Below, piece after piece: positions 31,148 to 41,290 of a stretch of DNA of 64,000 nucleotides. Origin of the DNA: Diploptera punctata. Taxonomy: Eukaryota > Arthropoda > Insecta > Blattodea > Blaberidae. The position numbers and the translations under genes are program-made. Positions within the stretch are counted from its first letter, which is position 1. Each line of letters opens with the position of its first letter. The notes below the pieces were generated by a model that was not told the origin of the DNA, ran no database searches, and was given only the letters and a program-made list of their open reading frames with translations. The stretch lies in the NCBI GenBank assembly GCA_030220185.1, contig JASPKZ010005703.1:682001-746000 (forward strand), read 5' to 3'.

Positions 31148-31265
31148 ACACCGTGTCCCATTCAAACCTCCCACATTTTAATTAATCATAACTCAAAGTA
31201 TGCGGAATTATGAAATTATGGTTGAATTATGGAACTTAAATATGACATCAAATAAGGCATTTGAA
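31148..31265 (+). repeat. Solo terminal inverted repeat of TIR element M2
   Basis: GTGTCCCATTCAAACCTCCC and CACATTTTAATTAATCATAA match both ends of the element at 53,984-54,457. The rest of the element is missing. Confidence 0.75.
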
Positions 31266-31356
31266 TAAAATTTGTCGGTCATTTCACACCCATATTAGAA
31301 TTACATAGCTGTTAATGATTATATTTAAGTAGAACAATAGGTTGTACATCAACACT

Positions 31357-31640
31357 TGTCCATCGCTGTCGTCTCGAGTAGCGTGCTGCCTTGTCACGCA
31401 GCGGGCCCGGGTTCGATCCCCGGAAGGCCCAAACGGTCCCGAACATCTTCTGGCTACCAATATCATCATTAACATAATCATTAAGTTTAGGATTAAGGCC
31501 TCTCCTGGCACGTCATTACCATCATCATCTATCATATATCATCGTGACAGCATAACTCCGCCTTTCAGGCGCCCCAACCTCAGAAGTGGATTACAAAAGT
31601 CATGTCAGGAGCTAATACCAGAATGTCGAAATGACAATGT
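31357..31640 (+). mobile_element. SINE-A head with tail type 2, internally deleted
   Basis: The head CCATCGCTGTCGTCTCGAG and the TTGTCACGCAGC hairpin are present. The GTTCGATCCCCGG B box then joins directly to GGCCCAAACGGTCCCGAA, so ~80 bp of body is lost. The 3' half is tail type 2, ending GAATGTCGAAATGACA. Confidence 0.85.
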
Positions 31641-31789
31641 GGTTGCATTGAATAAAAAAAAACTTTACGACAAATAAATAGCCGACAAATGTAACATGGA
31701 GGCTACTGTAATATTCACAAAACCAATTTCTTACTAACGTATGAATAAGAAAGGCAAACTTAATTAGCAGGAGTAATTTTAAACATGTC

Positions 31790-32125
31790 CCGCGCCGTAG
31801 CCGAGCGGTTAAGGTAGCAAGTCTTGGCTCAGAGCTACGGGACTTGCGCTGGTTCGAGTTTCCATGGGGGAAGAAATTTTCTCATGGTATTTCGGCCAGT
31901 ATGGGACCGGTGCCCACCCAGCATCGTGATGCATTTGGGTAGCTACAATAAGTAGCGGCTCCAGGTTGAGAAAACCAGCTATAACGGCTGGGGGACTCGA
32001 CATGCTGACCACATGTCACCCCTACACTGGCTGATTATCATCTACTTCTGTGATTAACACATGTGGATGTGAGGCCAGCAGCCGGCTGGTAGGCTAAGGG
32101 CCTTGTAGGCCAGTCGCGCCAGGAG
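31790..32125 (+). mobile_element. SINE-I, full length
   Basis: The head CGCCGTAGCCGAGCGGTTAA is a leucine/serine-type tRNA A box, with GCTGGTTCGAGTTTCC as B box. The body includes TTCTCATGGTATTTCGGCC and TCCAGGTTGAGAAAACCAGC, and the 3' end GCCGGCTGGTAGGCTAAGG. Diverged relatives are at 15,650(-) and 42,258/42,678(-). Confidence 0.85.
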
Positions 32126-33014
32126 TTTTTAATTTTAAACATAAGTAAGTAAGGGCAGTCAACAGAAATTATATCGGCATAATAACATGGCATTAAAGAC
32201 TAGCTAAAAATACATTATTTCAAGTTATAAAACAATATTTTAAGAGTTATGCTATGACTTGAATTTAATTTGGTCAATTGGTAATTCATTGTTCCTCATT
32301 TATTCCACTGTTGCAAATGACATTCCAATTCAGGACAACACAACCGTAACTGTAATTTATTTTTTGCGCGATAGTGCGTTTTGTCGTACTTACAGCAATG
32401 GCGACCATGATTGAAAGTTCAACTTCCTACATTTCGGAAATTAAAAACCTAGCTATCGCTCGATTCCTCGATTCTGTAAAAACCACTTCCCAACCTCGCA
32501 TCGTAATATAGACTATTATTATATACAGTTTATTCATATTATACCTTAAATAGTCCTAATGTCTTCAAATTATATACGATCCAATTCATTCAAGAATATT
32601 TTAGGAATTTATTTAGTTGTATGTACGTGTCATCTTATTCATTATAAGTGCAATTCGACATAAAGTAGTTTTTTTTTTGTTACAAGGCTGAAATGTTTAC
32701 GGATTCGTATCGAAATTCTAGGCGAAACATGTGAATTCGATGTGTAAAATCACAATTTCAATCTTATTACTTCGCGGACATGAACATTTTAGCGTTCAAA
32801 ATAAAAAGAAAATGTTATGTAACTATTGATTACAACCGATATAATAAAAAAACTATGTTTGCACATTGAAGTGAATAAAAAATGAGAATGTTTGATAAGA
32901 GAGCTACTGAAGAAAATTATAAATTTACTGCGTTTGAGTGAAACATAATAACATATGTTAACATAGACTAAATTCTCAAGTATCAAATCAACTAAGTAAC
33001 TCTCAGTATTGCCA
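32126..33014. other. Unassigned sequence
   Basis: AT-rich with no defended gene. A small TAAGTAAGTAA run lies near 32,142, next to the SINE-I 3' end. Confidence 0.4.
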
Positions 33015-33443
33015 ACAAAATCATATTTGCTCACTAGATCAGTCCTACATAAAACTTCAAAGGACACAACAAGAATAGATACTGTACTGAAGTTGTATAA
33101 AACCTTGGTAATTCCTGCATTACTTTATGGTAGCGAATCTTGGGTAATGACCAAAAAATTACAAAGTAAGATACAAAGCCTAGAAATTTACTTCCTTAGA
33201 AGAAGACTGCGATGGGCAGGACATGTTGCGCGTATGGGGAATGAAAGACGTGCATGGAAACTTCTTGTAGGAAAGCCAGAAGGAAAACGCCCTGTTGGTA
33301 GACCAAGAATGAGGTGGGAGAACAACATTAACTATGATTTGAGGGAAGTAGATTATACAGGGAATGATAGGAAAGCATTAGCTCGGGATAGGGATGTATG
33401 GAGAGCTTATGTCCGCGCAGCCATGAACCTACGGGTTCGATAG
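33009..33443 (+). CDS. Chimeric LINE ORF (RTE-2 joined in frame to RTE-1)
   Basis: A 144-residue open frame. Residues ~1-65 are the RTE-2 RT thumb region (VLKLYKTLVIPALLYGSES). From the RRLRWAGHVARMGNERRAW segment on it is the RTE-1 C-terminus, ending MNLRVR. The fusion arose because the RTE-1 insertion landed in phase. No catalytic YADD, no endonuclease and no promoter are present, so function is not implied. Confidence 0.75.
   Translation: MPTKSYLLTRSVLHKTSKDTTRIDTVLKLYKTLVIPALLYGSESWVMTKKLQSKIQSLEIYFLRRRLRWAGHVARMGNERRAWKLLVGKPEGKRPVGRPRMRWENNINYDLREVDYTGNDRKALARDRDVWRAYVRAAMNLRVR
33015..33204 (+). mobile_element. RTE-2 relic, left half (interrupted)
   Basis: It reads KLYKTLVIPALLYGSESWVM and SKIQSLEIYFLRR, then is cut by an RTE-1 insertion. 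It resumes at 33,464 with RTKGCT-type sequence. The uninterrupted counterpart is at 17,290-17,330. Confidence 0.85.
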
Positions 33444-33463
33444 TGCCAGTGAGTAAGTAAGTA
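33205..33463 (+). mobile_element. RTE-1 3' end inserted in RTE-2, with TSD
   Basis: A 5'-truncated 259-bp insertion with a (GTAA)n tail. AGAAGAA flanks it at 33,198-33,204 and 33,464-33,470, and the RTE-2 reference at 17,300 has this segment once. Its sequence is close to the full-length RTE-1, so it is young compared with its host. Confidence 0.9.
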
Positions 33464-33740
33464 AGAAGAACAAAAGGCTGCACAGAATTGGATCGAATAA
33501 AGAATGAAGATATAATAACAGAGTTAAATATATATCCACTGAATGATAAAATTAAAGAATATGAAGACAAATGGTATAGACATGTAGAAAGAAAGAATGT
33601 AACAAGATTACCAAAAGCAGCATTCAACTACAAGCCAAGAGATTCAAGAAACGTAGAAAGTCCAGAGAATATATAAACAGAACAACTGTGAGGCGGAACA
33701 GGCAATTTGTCTAGCCCATGAAATGAAGAAAAAAGACCAG
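33464..33740 (+). mobile_element. RTE-2 relic, right half
   Basis: Resumes with AAAAGGCTGCAC, then reads IKNEDIITELNIYPLNDKIK, KWYRHVERKNVTRLPKAAF and NYKPRDSRNVESP. It ends in a TAGCCCATGAAATGAAGAA version of the RTE-2 3' terminus. Confidence 0.85.
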
Positions 33741-34325
33741 TCCTCAAAAAACAAGTATACCACTAAAAACTGCTCATAAACAATGGGAAAATTAGATTTC
33801 TCTAATACAAGGCGTAACGAAGATACGTAGTTTGCAAAACTTCATGCATTTAAAACCATCAAATTTAGTGAGGAAGAAAAAAAAATGTTTATATAATTAT
33901 GTGAACGAAAAATGGTAACCTATGACGGAGACATTTAGAATGTATTGGCCTATAACAAAGCGCTTGAAAAAAATGACCATTGTAATGTTTTATGCAAATG
34001 ACTGTATAATGAAATAAGTATAATAATAATATAATAAAGTTTTATTTCTATCTTTTTAACTTAGTTTAACCCCTCCCTTTGAAGTCATTTTACGTGCCGC
34101 ACACCATCCGGACCTTACAGAGACACGATCTGTTGGGAGAGGATAAAGACTTTTTTGTCCAAAGAAGCGCATGGTGATCTTCTTCAGATGAGAGATCGTC
34201 TCAATGGTGCGCAGGTCCACGATGTTTTATTTAAAGGGTAAATTTTAGTTTGGATTACATAAAAAGTATAATTTAGTTATCATTAAGGGCAAAGGAACGA
34301 CAGGTGGAGCGATTTTAATATAGGA
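33741..34325. other. Mostly unassigned; SINE-J fragment at 34,080-34,215
   Basis: 34,080-34,215 shares CCATCCGGACCTTACAGAG and GGAGAGGAT with SINE-J at 18,095. The rest is AT-rich and anonymous. Confidence 0.4.
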
Positions 34326-34367
34326 TTTATGGAGCGGTCCATAAGGATTGTAAAGTTTTTTGTTGTT

Positions 34368-34935
34368 CTTCTTCTTCTACTACAAGGTTTAGGCTATGCA
34401 GCCTGTTCCGGCGAAGTCAAAAGTGGAGTCCATCTTCTACGTGGTCGGCCAACATCTCTTGTTCCTCTGGGATTATACAGGAATGTTCTTTTTGGTATTC
34501 TTTCGTTGTTCATTCTCATTAAATGTTCTGTCCATTTCTTATTATTTTCGCTGATTTTATCTTCAATTTTATATATATTTAATTCTTCTCGTATAGTTTC
34601 ATTCCTTATTCTATCCGCTCTTGTGAATCCTTTCACATTACGTAAAAATAGCATTTCCGCAGTCTGTATCCTGCTTTTATCCCTTGATTTCATTATCCAA
34701 TTTTCACTTCCATACAACAACAAAGGAACAGCCATTGTTTTATATAATTTAAGCTTCGTATCTTTCCTTGTTTTCCGACCTAAGGTTCTTTTTATGGTTC
34801 CACAAATAGCCTGAAATTTATTTACTTTATTTTCTATATCTTTATTTTCTCTATAAGTTATATCACATCCTAAATATTGGAAATGTGATATTTGTTCTAT
34901 TATTTTGTTATCCAGCACAATTTTTGATCTAATTC
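34368..34935 (-). mobile_element. RTE-4 LINE 3' end
   Basis: The minus strand carries an uninterrupted C-terminal RT segment and a (GAA)n tail at 34,365-34,378. It has a DNKIIEQISHFQYLGCDITY block, KLKLYKTMAVPLLLYGSENW and a GTRDVGRPRRRW end. It is better preserved than the other minor lineages, but the YADD and everything upstream are missing. Confidence 0.85.
34394..34918 (-). CDS. Partial RT C-terminal ORF of RTE-4
   Basis: 174 codons without a stop. It starts after the palm domain, so it lacks catalytic residues. The layout is thumb region (residues ~1-60), the LLYGSENW block (~70), LFLRNVKGFTRADRIRNETI (~90-110), then the KWTEHLMRMNNERIPKRTFLYN and GRP motifs. It may represent a recent insertion since the frame is open, or chance survival. 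Confidence 0.7.
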   Translation of the reverse strand: MLDNKIIEQISHFQYLGCDITYRENKDIENKVNKFQAICGTIKRTLGRKTRKDTKLKLYKTMAVPLLLYGSENWIMKSRDKSRIQTAEMLFLRNVKGFTRADRIRNETIREELNIYKIEDKISENNKKWTEHLMRMNNERIPKRTFLYNPRGTRDVGRPRRRWTPLLTSPEQAA

Positions 34936-35770
34936 CATTTTTTGTTAATAATATAATATAAATTTTAACATATCGTACATTATTAATATTATATTTTTAT
35001 AATTATTATAAAGTAATTATAAAGTTCCTTCTTGTGAATTTCCGTCTATTCGTTTCTTTCAATCTTCATAATTCCTAATATTCGTCTTACAATTATATTT
35101 TCGAAGAATCTGAGGTTGCTTTCCTGAAATAATTGACTACTGAAAAGACTCCATAATACATACGCCATTTTTTTCATTAAATTCAATTCTTCGTGATTAA
35201 ATTCTCTCAATTTTATGTGCATTAACTTGACCCATCCTAACCTAAACATACATATTATACAATAAACTGTAAATTAATCTATAAATTAATCTAACTTGCC
35301 CATCTTCTCACCTAACTGCCCATTTTCTCAGCTAACGAAATAAATTGAGTAAAAAAACGCAATCTGACGTCAGAATTCTAACAAATGAACTATGTATTTA
35401 AGGTTACTTAAAATTTAAGAAAGCCCCATATCCAACATTAGCCGCACTATTATGGAGTTAGGGACTTTTTTTTCACTGCTGTATAGTAGCCCTACCATCG
35501 ATTAAGATTGTCGCTATATACAGTATATATGGCCTTATTTTGAAATAGAGGACATGGGAACTTGGACTATATAAGAACACCAAATATCTATAACAAAACA
35601 TAATAATAGCATCCAGAAAGAAATGGAAAATAGTGGGCTAAAAATGAGACATTACCTTACCTAGACACTGTAATTTACTAAGAGGTTCATGGATTGCCGA
35701 GAATAGCAGCGTACATCGGAGTGACATAATAGCTTTCAAACCTGGAGCTCCTGTCGAATATATTTTGGAT
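34936..35770. other. Unassigned sequence
   Basis: A minus-strand frame at 35,046-35,249 resembles no family I can name with confidence. There is no repeat match. Confidence 0.35.
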
Positions 35771-36150
35771 ACTAACTAACTAACTCACTGGCACTATGGA
35801 ACCCGTAGGTTCATGGCCGCGCGGACATAAGCTCGCCATATATCCCTATCCTGAGCCAATGTTTTCCAATAATACCCTGTATAATCTACTTCCCTCAAAT
35901 CATAGTTAATGTTATTCACCCACCTTATTCTTGGTCTACCAACTGGGCGTTTTCCCTCTGGTTTTCCTACAAGAAGCTTCCATGCACGTCTTTCATTCCC
36001 CATTCGTGCCACATGTCCTGCCCATCGCAGTCTACGAGACTTAACTGTTCTCATTATATCTGGCTTCCTATAAAGACCATGTAATTCACTGATATACAGT
36101 CTTCTCCATTCGTCTGTCTGTTCATCTCTCTTTGGTCCAAAAATTTTCCT
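35771..36150 (-). mobile_element. RTE-1 LINE 3' end with inverted 5'-end piece
   Basis: The minus strand runs from the KIFGPKRDEQT-encoding segment to the MNLRVP end and a (GTTA)n tail. An open frame keeps RTVKSRRLRWAGHVARMGNE and GRPRIRWVNNINYD. At its truncated edge it joins, at 36,148-36,169, to 22 bp identical to the 5' terminus of full-length RTE-1 (54,862-54,883) in the opposite orientation. Confidence 0.88.
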
Positions 36151-36169
36151 CCATGGTATCTTTACCTTG
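36148..36169 (+). repeat. 22-bp RTE-1 5'-terminal sequence, head-to-head with the 3' fragment
   Basis: All 22 bases equal 54,862-54,883. The first three overlap the adjoining RTE-1 3' fragment, which is microhomology at the junction. Confidence 0.85.
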
Positions 36170-36490
36170 GATTACTGAAATTATATACCACTACAGTCCA
36201 TCGCTCTACCAACTGAGCTACCAGAGGATATAATATTAATGTCTTACAATAATGGACTAAAAAGTCGATAAGTCCGCAACCTATTATACCGGTCTTTATT
36301 TTTTTTGATGTCCTGATGATCCTGGCCAGGATCTTAGAAAATATTTATGAAATTATTGTATTGTCATTGGTCCTTTACAAGTATACAAAGTTTCAAGTCG
36401 ATCTAATGTTTTTAAGTGGGTGAAAATCGTGTTGAAAGATTTCGTTACATTAGATAGACAGATACAGGGCAAGCTAATATAAAGCGTATA
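36170..36490 (-). repeat. Tyr-tRNA-like block and associated repeat (family D)
   Basis: On the minus strand, GGTAGCTCAGTTGGTAGAGC, then GACTGTAG, an intron-like TGGTATATAATTTCAG and TAATCC reproduce the 5' two thirds of an intron-bearing tRNA-Tyr (about 36,170-36,232). The T arm is cut away at the RTE-1 junction. To the right the block matches 11,100-11,320 and ends with a TAATATAAAGCGTATAAAA segment shared with 11,558-11,575. Confidence 0.7.
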
Positions 36491-36935
36491 AAAATAGACT
36501 AAAATGGTTTGGACATTTAAAAAGAATGCAAAAGGAAAGACTACCACAATGTCAAGATAGAAGGAAACTGACCACGGGAAAGAAATCAGGAAGACATTAA
36601 TTTAAAAAACTTTACTAAAATGGTGTGGAAATTTAAAAAGAATGGAAGAGGAAAGACTACCACAATCTCAAGATCGAAGGAAAATGACCACGAGAATTAA
36701 ATCAGGGAGACATTAAATGTAAAAAAATAGACTAACATGGTTTGGACATTTAAAAAGAATGGAAAAGGAAAGAAGGAAAATGACCACGAGAAAGACGGAT
36801 TAACCAAGTGAAGAAAAGTTTACAATAAAGAGGAAACGACTAGAAAGAACTGAAAAGAAGGAAAGCATGGGAAGATAGAGATGGTTGGAGGTATATTTGG
36901 AATCGACCTTCCGAAGGAGGACGCGATAAGATGAT
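36491..36935 (+). mobile_element. RTE-3 3' end relic with ~117-bp triplication
   Basis: Three head-to-tail units begin near 36,488, 36,604 and 36,721. Each has a TAGACTAAAATGGTTTGGAC-like start (encoding RLKWFGHLKRM) and GAAGGAAAATGACCACGAGA-like end. The last continues into the LINE 3' terminus (GAAAGCATGGGAAGATAGAG, GGTTGGAGGTATATTTGGAA) and a (GAT)n tail. The reference single unit is the RTE-3 copy at 16,069-16,475(-). Confidence 0.8.
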
Positions 36936-37586
36936 GATGATGAAAATTTACAAAGACCCACTCAATTTGCAAGGATTGATAATGTTTTACGAATTCGTTT
37001 CGTAATTACATCTCATCTCATCCGTAGTCTCATCCTCAAATCTAGCAATGTAAATAACATAATAGTGCCCTAAAATTGTTACCCCCTGGTTAACTCACAG
37101 ATCAAAATTATGTAAAAGTAATGACAGTCGAGAATACATTTTTGATAGGTATGAGGATCCACCCCATGCGGGTACCATTATTCAAGCGGTTGTAATGTAG
37201 CGAACTAGCAAGCGGTTACAGAACTTGTTCTCTTCTTAAAAAAGCCATTTCTTTATAATTAGCATTTGTTACGTCATTTCAAACTTTCCTTATAATTATT
37301 AGGTTCAGGAGTTCATTAGAAACACCTGTACACTGTTGCCATTCAGCTCTCAACTAAACCTTATACATTTTAATCGTCAATATTTATTTAAAGGTACCAT
37401 CTGCCACAGCTCCTTACTCAAATGTTTGCTATCAAGGTAACCTATCTGCCATTCAATGTTTTTATAACACGCGCACTCAAAAGTAGCGAGAACGTGACGT
37501 CATTGTTGTGCTTGGGGAAACAAGATTGAACGTACGTTCAATCCTCTGTACCAGATTATCAATAGTGTACGCCTATTGAATTTAGG
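36936..37586. other. Unassigned sequence
   Basis: No supported feature. Confidence 0.4.
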
Positions 37587-37725
37587 GTCAGCAGATAAAG
37601 ACTTTTCTCCTGCTCCTTCTGCTGATGATGGGACTACTCCCGAAAGGCGTTTACAAAATTGAGGAGACGGACCTATTAGGTAACAATCTTACAATTTTAT
37701 ATTATAATTTTAATTGTTTGACACT
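37587..37725 (+). repeat. Repeat L, second copy
   Basis: Matches 21,750-21,905: TCTCCTGCTCCTTCTGCTGA, GAGGAGACGGACCTATTAGG and TTATATTATAATTTTAATTG. Confidence 0.6.
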
Positions 37726-38482
37726 ACTAAATGACATAAAACTATCGGCTCATTTGTTATTACTGAAGAGGCATTTGAATGTGAATGTGTACTCAAAAGT
37801 GATCTAAGTCAAGCTGAATTTATAACTGACCGTAAAATTATCGCATGTAACAAACGAAGGAACTATCTCAACACTGATGCAAACAACAGAATCTGTGTTT
37901 TCGTTCAGGTCTATACTAGGGGTTGTAATGTAGGGTGAGAGGTAGCCCATAGATTATAAGAGGACAATTACGAGTAACAGTGCCCACCCGCCAGTTTACG
38001 GTGCCTGAAGTACAACTTTTATAGTGTTGCCATTATAGTAGAGAAAAAAAATAACAATGTTGACGCAATGTTTTAATGTGTTTTCAATTCATCACACGCA
38101 GTTTATTTAGTGAATTCATGAATAGCGGTATTTTTGAATGCCTGTAGAATAAGACATTCATTTAGTTAGAAAACTGTAAATTTCATCTTACAGTTAGTTA
38201 ACGATTAACGATAAAATTAAATATTTATCTTATCGTATACCATTATCATTTCTTTTTTATTTCCTTACATACATCCTTGGCGACTGATTAATCCTTTGAT
38301 GAAAAACAAAACAGAGGGAAAAGGATGAAAAAAGTTATATGGAAAAGATGGAAGACGAGAAAGAGAGAAGGTAGGAAGAATTAAATAAGAAAAATAACTA
38401 CAAAAAAAGAAGAAAGAAAGAAAGAAAATAGGAATAACCTGCTTTAAAAAACAATAAAAATAAACTAAAATAATGAATGAAG

Positions 38483-38489
<7 letters not shown>
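37726..38489. other. Unassigned sequence
   Basis: AT-rich, with a purine-rich stretch (AGAAAGAAAGAAAGAAA) near 38,410. No gene. Confidence 0.4.

Positions 38490-38541
<52 letters not shown>
38490..38541. repeat. (GA)n microsatellite
   Basis: About 26 GA repeats preceded by GTGTGTGTG. Confidence 0.95.
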
Positions 38542-38547
<6 letters not shown>

Positions 38548-38639
38548 CAAAAGCGCAACTATGCCATTTCCTCGAGATCATTTAAAATGCTTATGAAACA
38601 ATAATACAAATCATCAGGCTTTTTTTTTTGGAATGACTA

Positions 38640-39180
38640 GATAACATCCGACACAGCGCAACAACGACCTGCTTTGTTTGTGGATTATTTGAGAACTAAT
38701 GTCATCCCGCGTACACTCGATTCACGTCAGTCTGTGGCGTCGAGGAGTGCAGTGCACTTAGTGTAATGTTTAGTAAGATGGGTAAGTGCTTAATTTCTAT
38801 TTGTTCCTGACTATATATGGTGAGTATCTGTAATCCAGCCGCTGAGTCTCCGGACCTGTAGTTTTCACGGCAGTTGTTACCGATTTGGATATTCACTGAG
38901 AGGGGCCGCTTTATGTAGCACGCGGAATATCAAATCATGGCGGTTAGCATAAATATAGTCGACAACATTGCAGCAACTTCAAACCTTACTAACGGCGTCA
39001 AGAGCAGTGATTGGTTGTGGCAGACATCCACTCCCACTTCAACAATTACTTTATTGGCAGTAGAGAGCGAGCTTCTCCCTTTACCCCTCGTACAACCTAA
39101 ACGTCAGGACCGGGGACTCAGCGGTTGGATTGTACGTCTGTGCGACGCGGAAACAGTGCTGCTATGACTGGAGATAAACG
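38640..39180 (+). promoter_or_regulatory. Candidate CpG-richer promoter / first exon
   Basis: The segment is visibly less AT-rich than its flanks. It contains an arthropod-initiator-like TCAGTCTG at 38,727, an ATG at 38,766 followed by five open codons and a perfect GTAAGT donor at 38,782. A second CpG-rich block with a 76-codon frame follows at 38,937-39,167, with no recognisable domain. This is suggestive only. No downstream exon can be shown. Confidence 0.2.
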
Positions 39181-39439
39181 TTCCGCTGTGTCGTATAATA
39201 AAGTAGGTCATTATTTATCTTGTCGCACAATCGCATGATACACTTTTCAACTAAAGAATAGAGTAGATGTAAATAGAACAGACGTGACCTCAGAGATTTG
39301 ATTGGTTCTCGAACTCATTACAACTTTCAATGATCTCAAATCTATGGTTTCAATAAATGAATTATATAATCTTGGAATTCCTTTCTTTCCTCTCTTTTGT
39401 ATACGTCACCCTTCGTAGATACTTTTACCTACCGCTAGC

Positions 39440-40075
39440 CTTGCGATGAATTTGTTAACAAAGGACCTTCCGGGCCTCACAGTTATATGGGAAAATATTT
39501 TTTTTAGTTTATGTACATTATTAACTACTTTCGCAGGAAAGTACATCAGATTTATTTGGCAGGAGAGGATTTTGAACTTTGTGTCACATATACACTCTGT
39601 GGCCACATAATAACATGAAGGGGCTCCCTAGATAAGTGTTCAGCTGAATGCAAATGCCACCTCCGAGACTACACATGAGCATTTATACTAAACAAGGTGA
39701 ATGTGATGGATGATTATGATGGCCAGATAGTGTTCGGGGATAAAGAATATATAAAGAGTTAATCAAATTACGGATATTATTTGAGGTAGGCTATACAATA
39801 TATAAACGGTTAATCAACTTCGAGGTATTATTTGAGGTATAGAAGAATATCAATAAATTATTATTTTGTGGTATTTTCTGCAAATCGAAAACATGGCTAA
39901 ATTGTTTATGTTAAAATGCATTGCACTGCTTGAGTCTTAAAGCTTCCCGACATTTGTCCTAAGATGATAAATCCTGAATAGAAATTTCATTCAGGAAACT
40001 TGTCCTGACCATGGATCGAACCTGTCCCTATATCCGAGACATCAACATTATCCCGAATTCTACAGCGGATGTGTA
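39440..40075 (-). mobile_element. SINE-J-like element, long, with local duplication
   Basis: It shares GGAGAGGATTTTGAA, GGGGCTCCCTAGATAAGTG and AATGCCACCTCCGAGAC with 18,095-18,520, and has a minus-strand B-box-like GGTTCGATCCATGG near 40,015. A ~48-bp segment is duplicated at 39,747-39,790 and 39,795-39,840. Confidence 0.5.
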
Positions 40076-40084
40076 AAATTTAAA

Positions 40085-40489
40085 GGTCTGTGTGTTTCGG
40101 TGGTGGCCCTGGCATTGATCAGAACACCCATCCAGGGAGACTCTGTGTTCTCATGTGTTATAAATTACGTATGAACACGTGTGATCTAGTATTGGTTCTC
40201 GAACTCCTTACAAGGAGCGTCTCTATAAAGCCCAGGAAGGTATTTATTTTTAAAAAAACTCTCTTCGCCATGCATGAATTTAGGTATACAATCCTATTGA
40301 TTAAGGTGGAGCTAGTGCAGGTTAGTTACAAATCTCTGTATTCTTCACAAGCCCTGTTTCAAACGGTACAGAGATGAAGATTACGTCTCCTCTCATTCTA
40401 ACCACGGTTCTGATACTATCAGCAAGAGTGCGTCCTAACAGAATCCTCTCAATTCATCTCATTGCCACTTTTTTTTTAACAAATAACAC
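40085..40489. other. Unassigned sequence
   Basis: No defended gene. A 95-codon plus frame at 40,090-40,377 has no recognisable domain. Confidence 0.35.
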
Positions 40490-40735
40490 TGTCAACATAA
40501 TTTTGTCTCATTAGTACAAATAGTTGTACTTAATACAGTTTTTATCGTGTTTTAAAATATGTATTCGGAATTTCTCAATCACCCAGTTCTTTTTAATTCC
40601 AGTTTCCATTAATGGATTTAAATAATTATTTTAATAAGCTTTTTTTGTTCATTTGTCCATTGTAAAATAAAACCAAATGAGCTATCTCAAATGATTTCAG
40701 CTATGGAAAAGAGATATCAAGGCAAATGGAATATG
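40490..40735 (+). repeat. Direct repeat P, copy 1
   Basis: About 250 bp shared with 41,612-41,862. Blocks are GTACAAATAGTTGTACTTAAT, CAGTTTTTATCGTGTTTT, GTATTCGGAATTTCTC, AATGGATTTAAATAATTATT and ATTTCAGCTATGGAAAAG. The copies differ by scattered substitutions and by ~20 bp of different sequence near the 3' end. Confidence 0.85.
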
Positions 40736-41017
40736 CTGCTAATATGCTGGCCGATTATTGTTGGACCATCAAGAGGGATGCTCCTCAGGCGAAATATAGC
40801 AGAAAATCGTGATTTCTTACCTTCCAGGTGGGTTACGAATGTAGAAAATATTAAAGTGTCTGAAATTATAAATGCCTATTTCTCGGAAACCTTGAGTAAT
40901 GGAGAAAAACCGATATCATATTTGAATTCAGGAGAAAAAATACTATCAGAATCACATATTTTTCTTTCTGAGACAAAAAAAAAAGTTTATTTTTTTGTTG
41001 CTCAGTGTAATTCATGA
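40691..41017 (+). pseudogene. Possible decayed coding tail (unidentified)
   Basis: The open frame starts ISAMEKRYQGKWN. A neighbouring frame continues AANMLADYCWTIKRDAP and QAKYSRKS then stop, which looks like a once-continuous protein end broken by a frameshift near 40,735. The second half of the long frame has different composition. I cannot name the family with certainty; a mobile element is likely because part of the region is repeated at 41,612-41,862. Confidence 0.35.
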
Positions 41018-41171
41018 TATGATTTCAACAGTTTGTTTTATCAACTTTAAAGCCTAAGTCAGAAACGTTATTAAAAATGTTAAGGTTCTCTACTCGATGT
41101 TTCCCCTCCATGTAAATCCAGCAGCTTCAACATAAGTCTCCATCAATGTTACTTTTTTCACGTGTAATATT

Positions 41172-41290
41172 CTTTCAAGGAAAAACCACAAAACAATCTC
41201 ACCCAGGCAAATTGTCCCGTCTGGGGATCGAACCCGGGCCCGCTGCGTGACAATGCAGCACGCTATGTAGAGACCACAGCGGTTGACATA
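41172..41290 (-). mobile_element. SINE-A head fragment, antisense
   Basis: The complete tRNA-like head (GGTTCGATCCCC complement, GCTGCGTGACAATGCAGC hairpin) and ~30 bp of body are present. The 3' body and tail are absent, which is unusual for a LINE-mobilised SINE and suggests later deletion. Confidence 0.8.

Noticed and set aside
31790..31875. Possible tRNA-Leu or tRNA-Ser gene
   Set aside because: A and B boxes are present, but the acceptor stem does not pair and a SINE body with relatives elsewhere follows.
38265..38558. 97-codon minus frame with a Leu/Ser run
   Set aside because: It is driven by the (GA)n tract and polypurine neighbour, with no domain.
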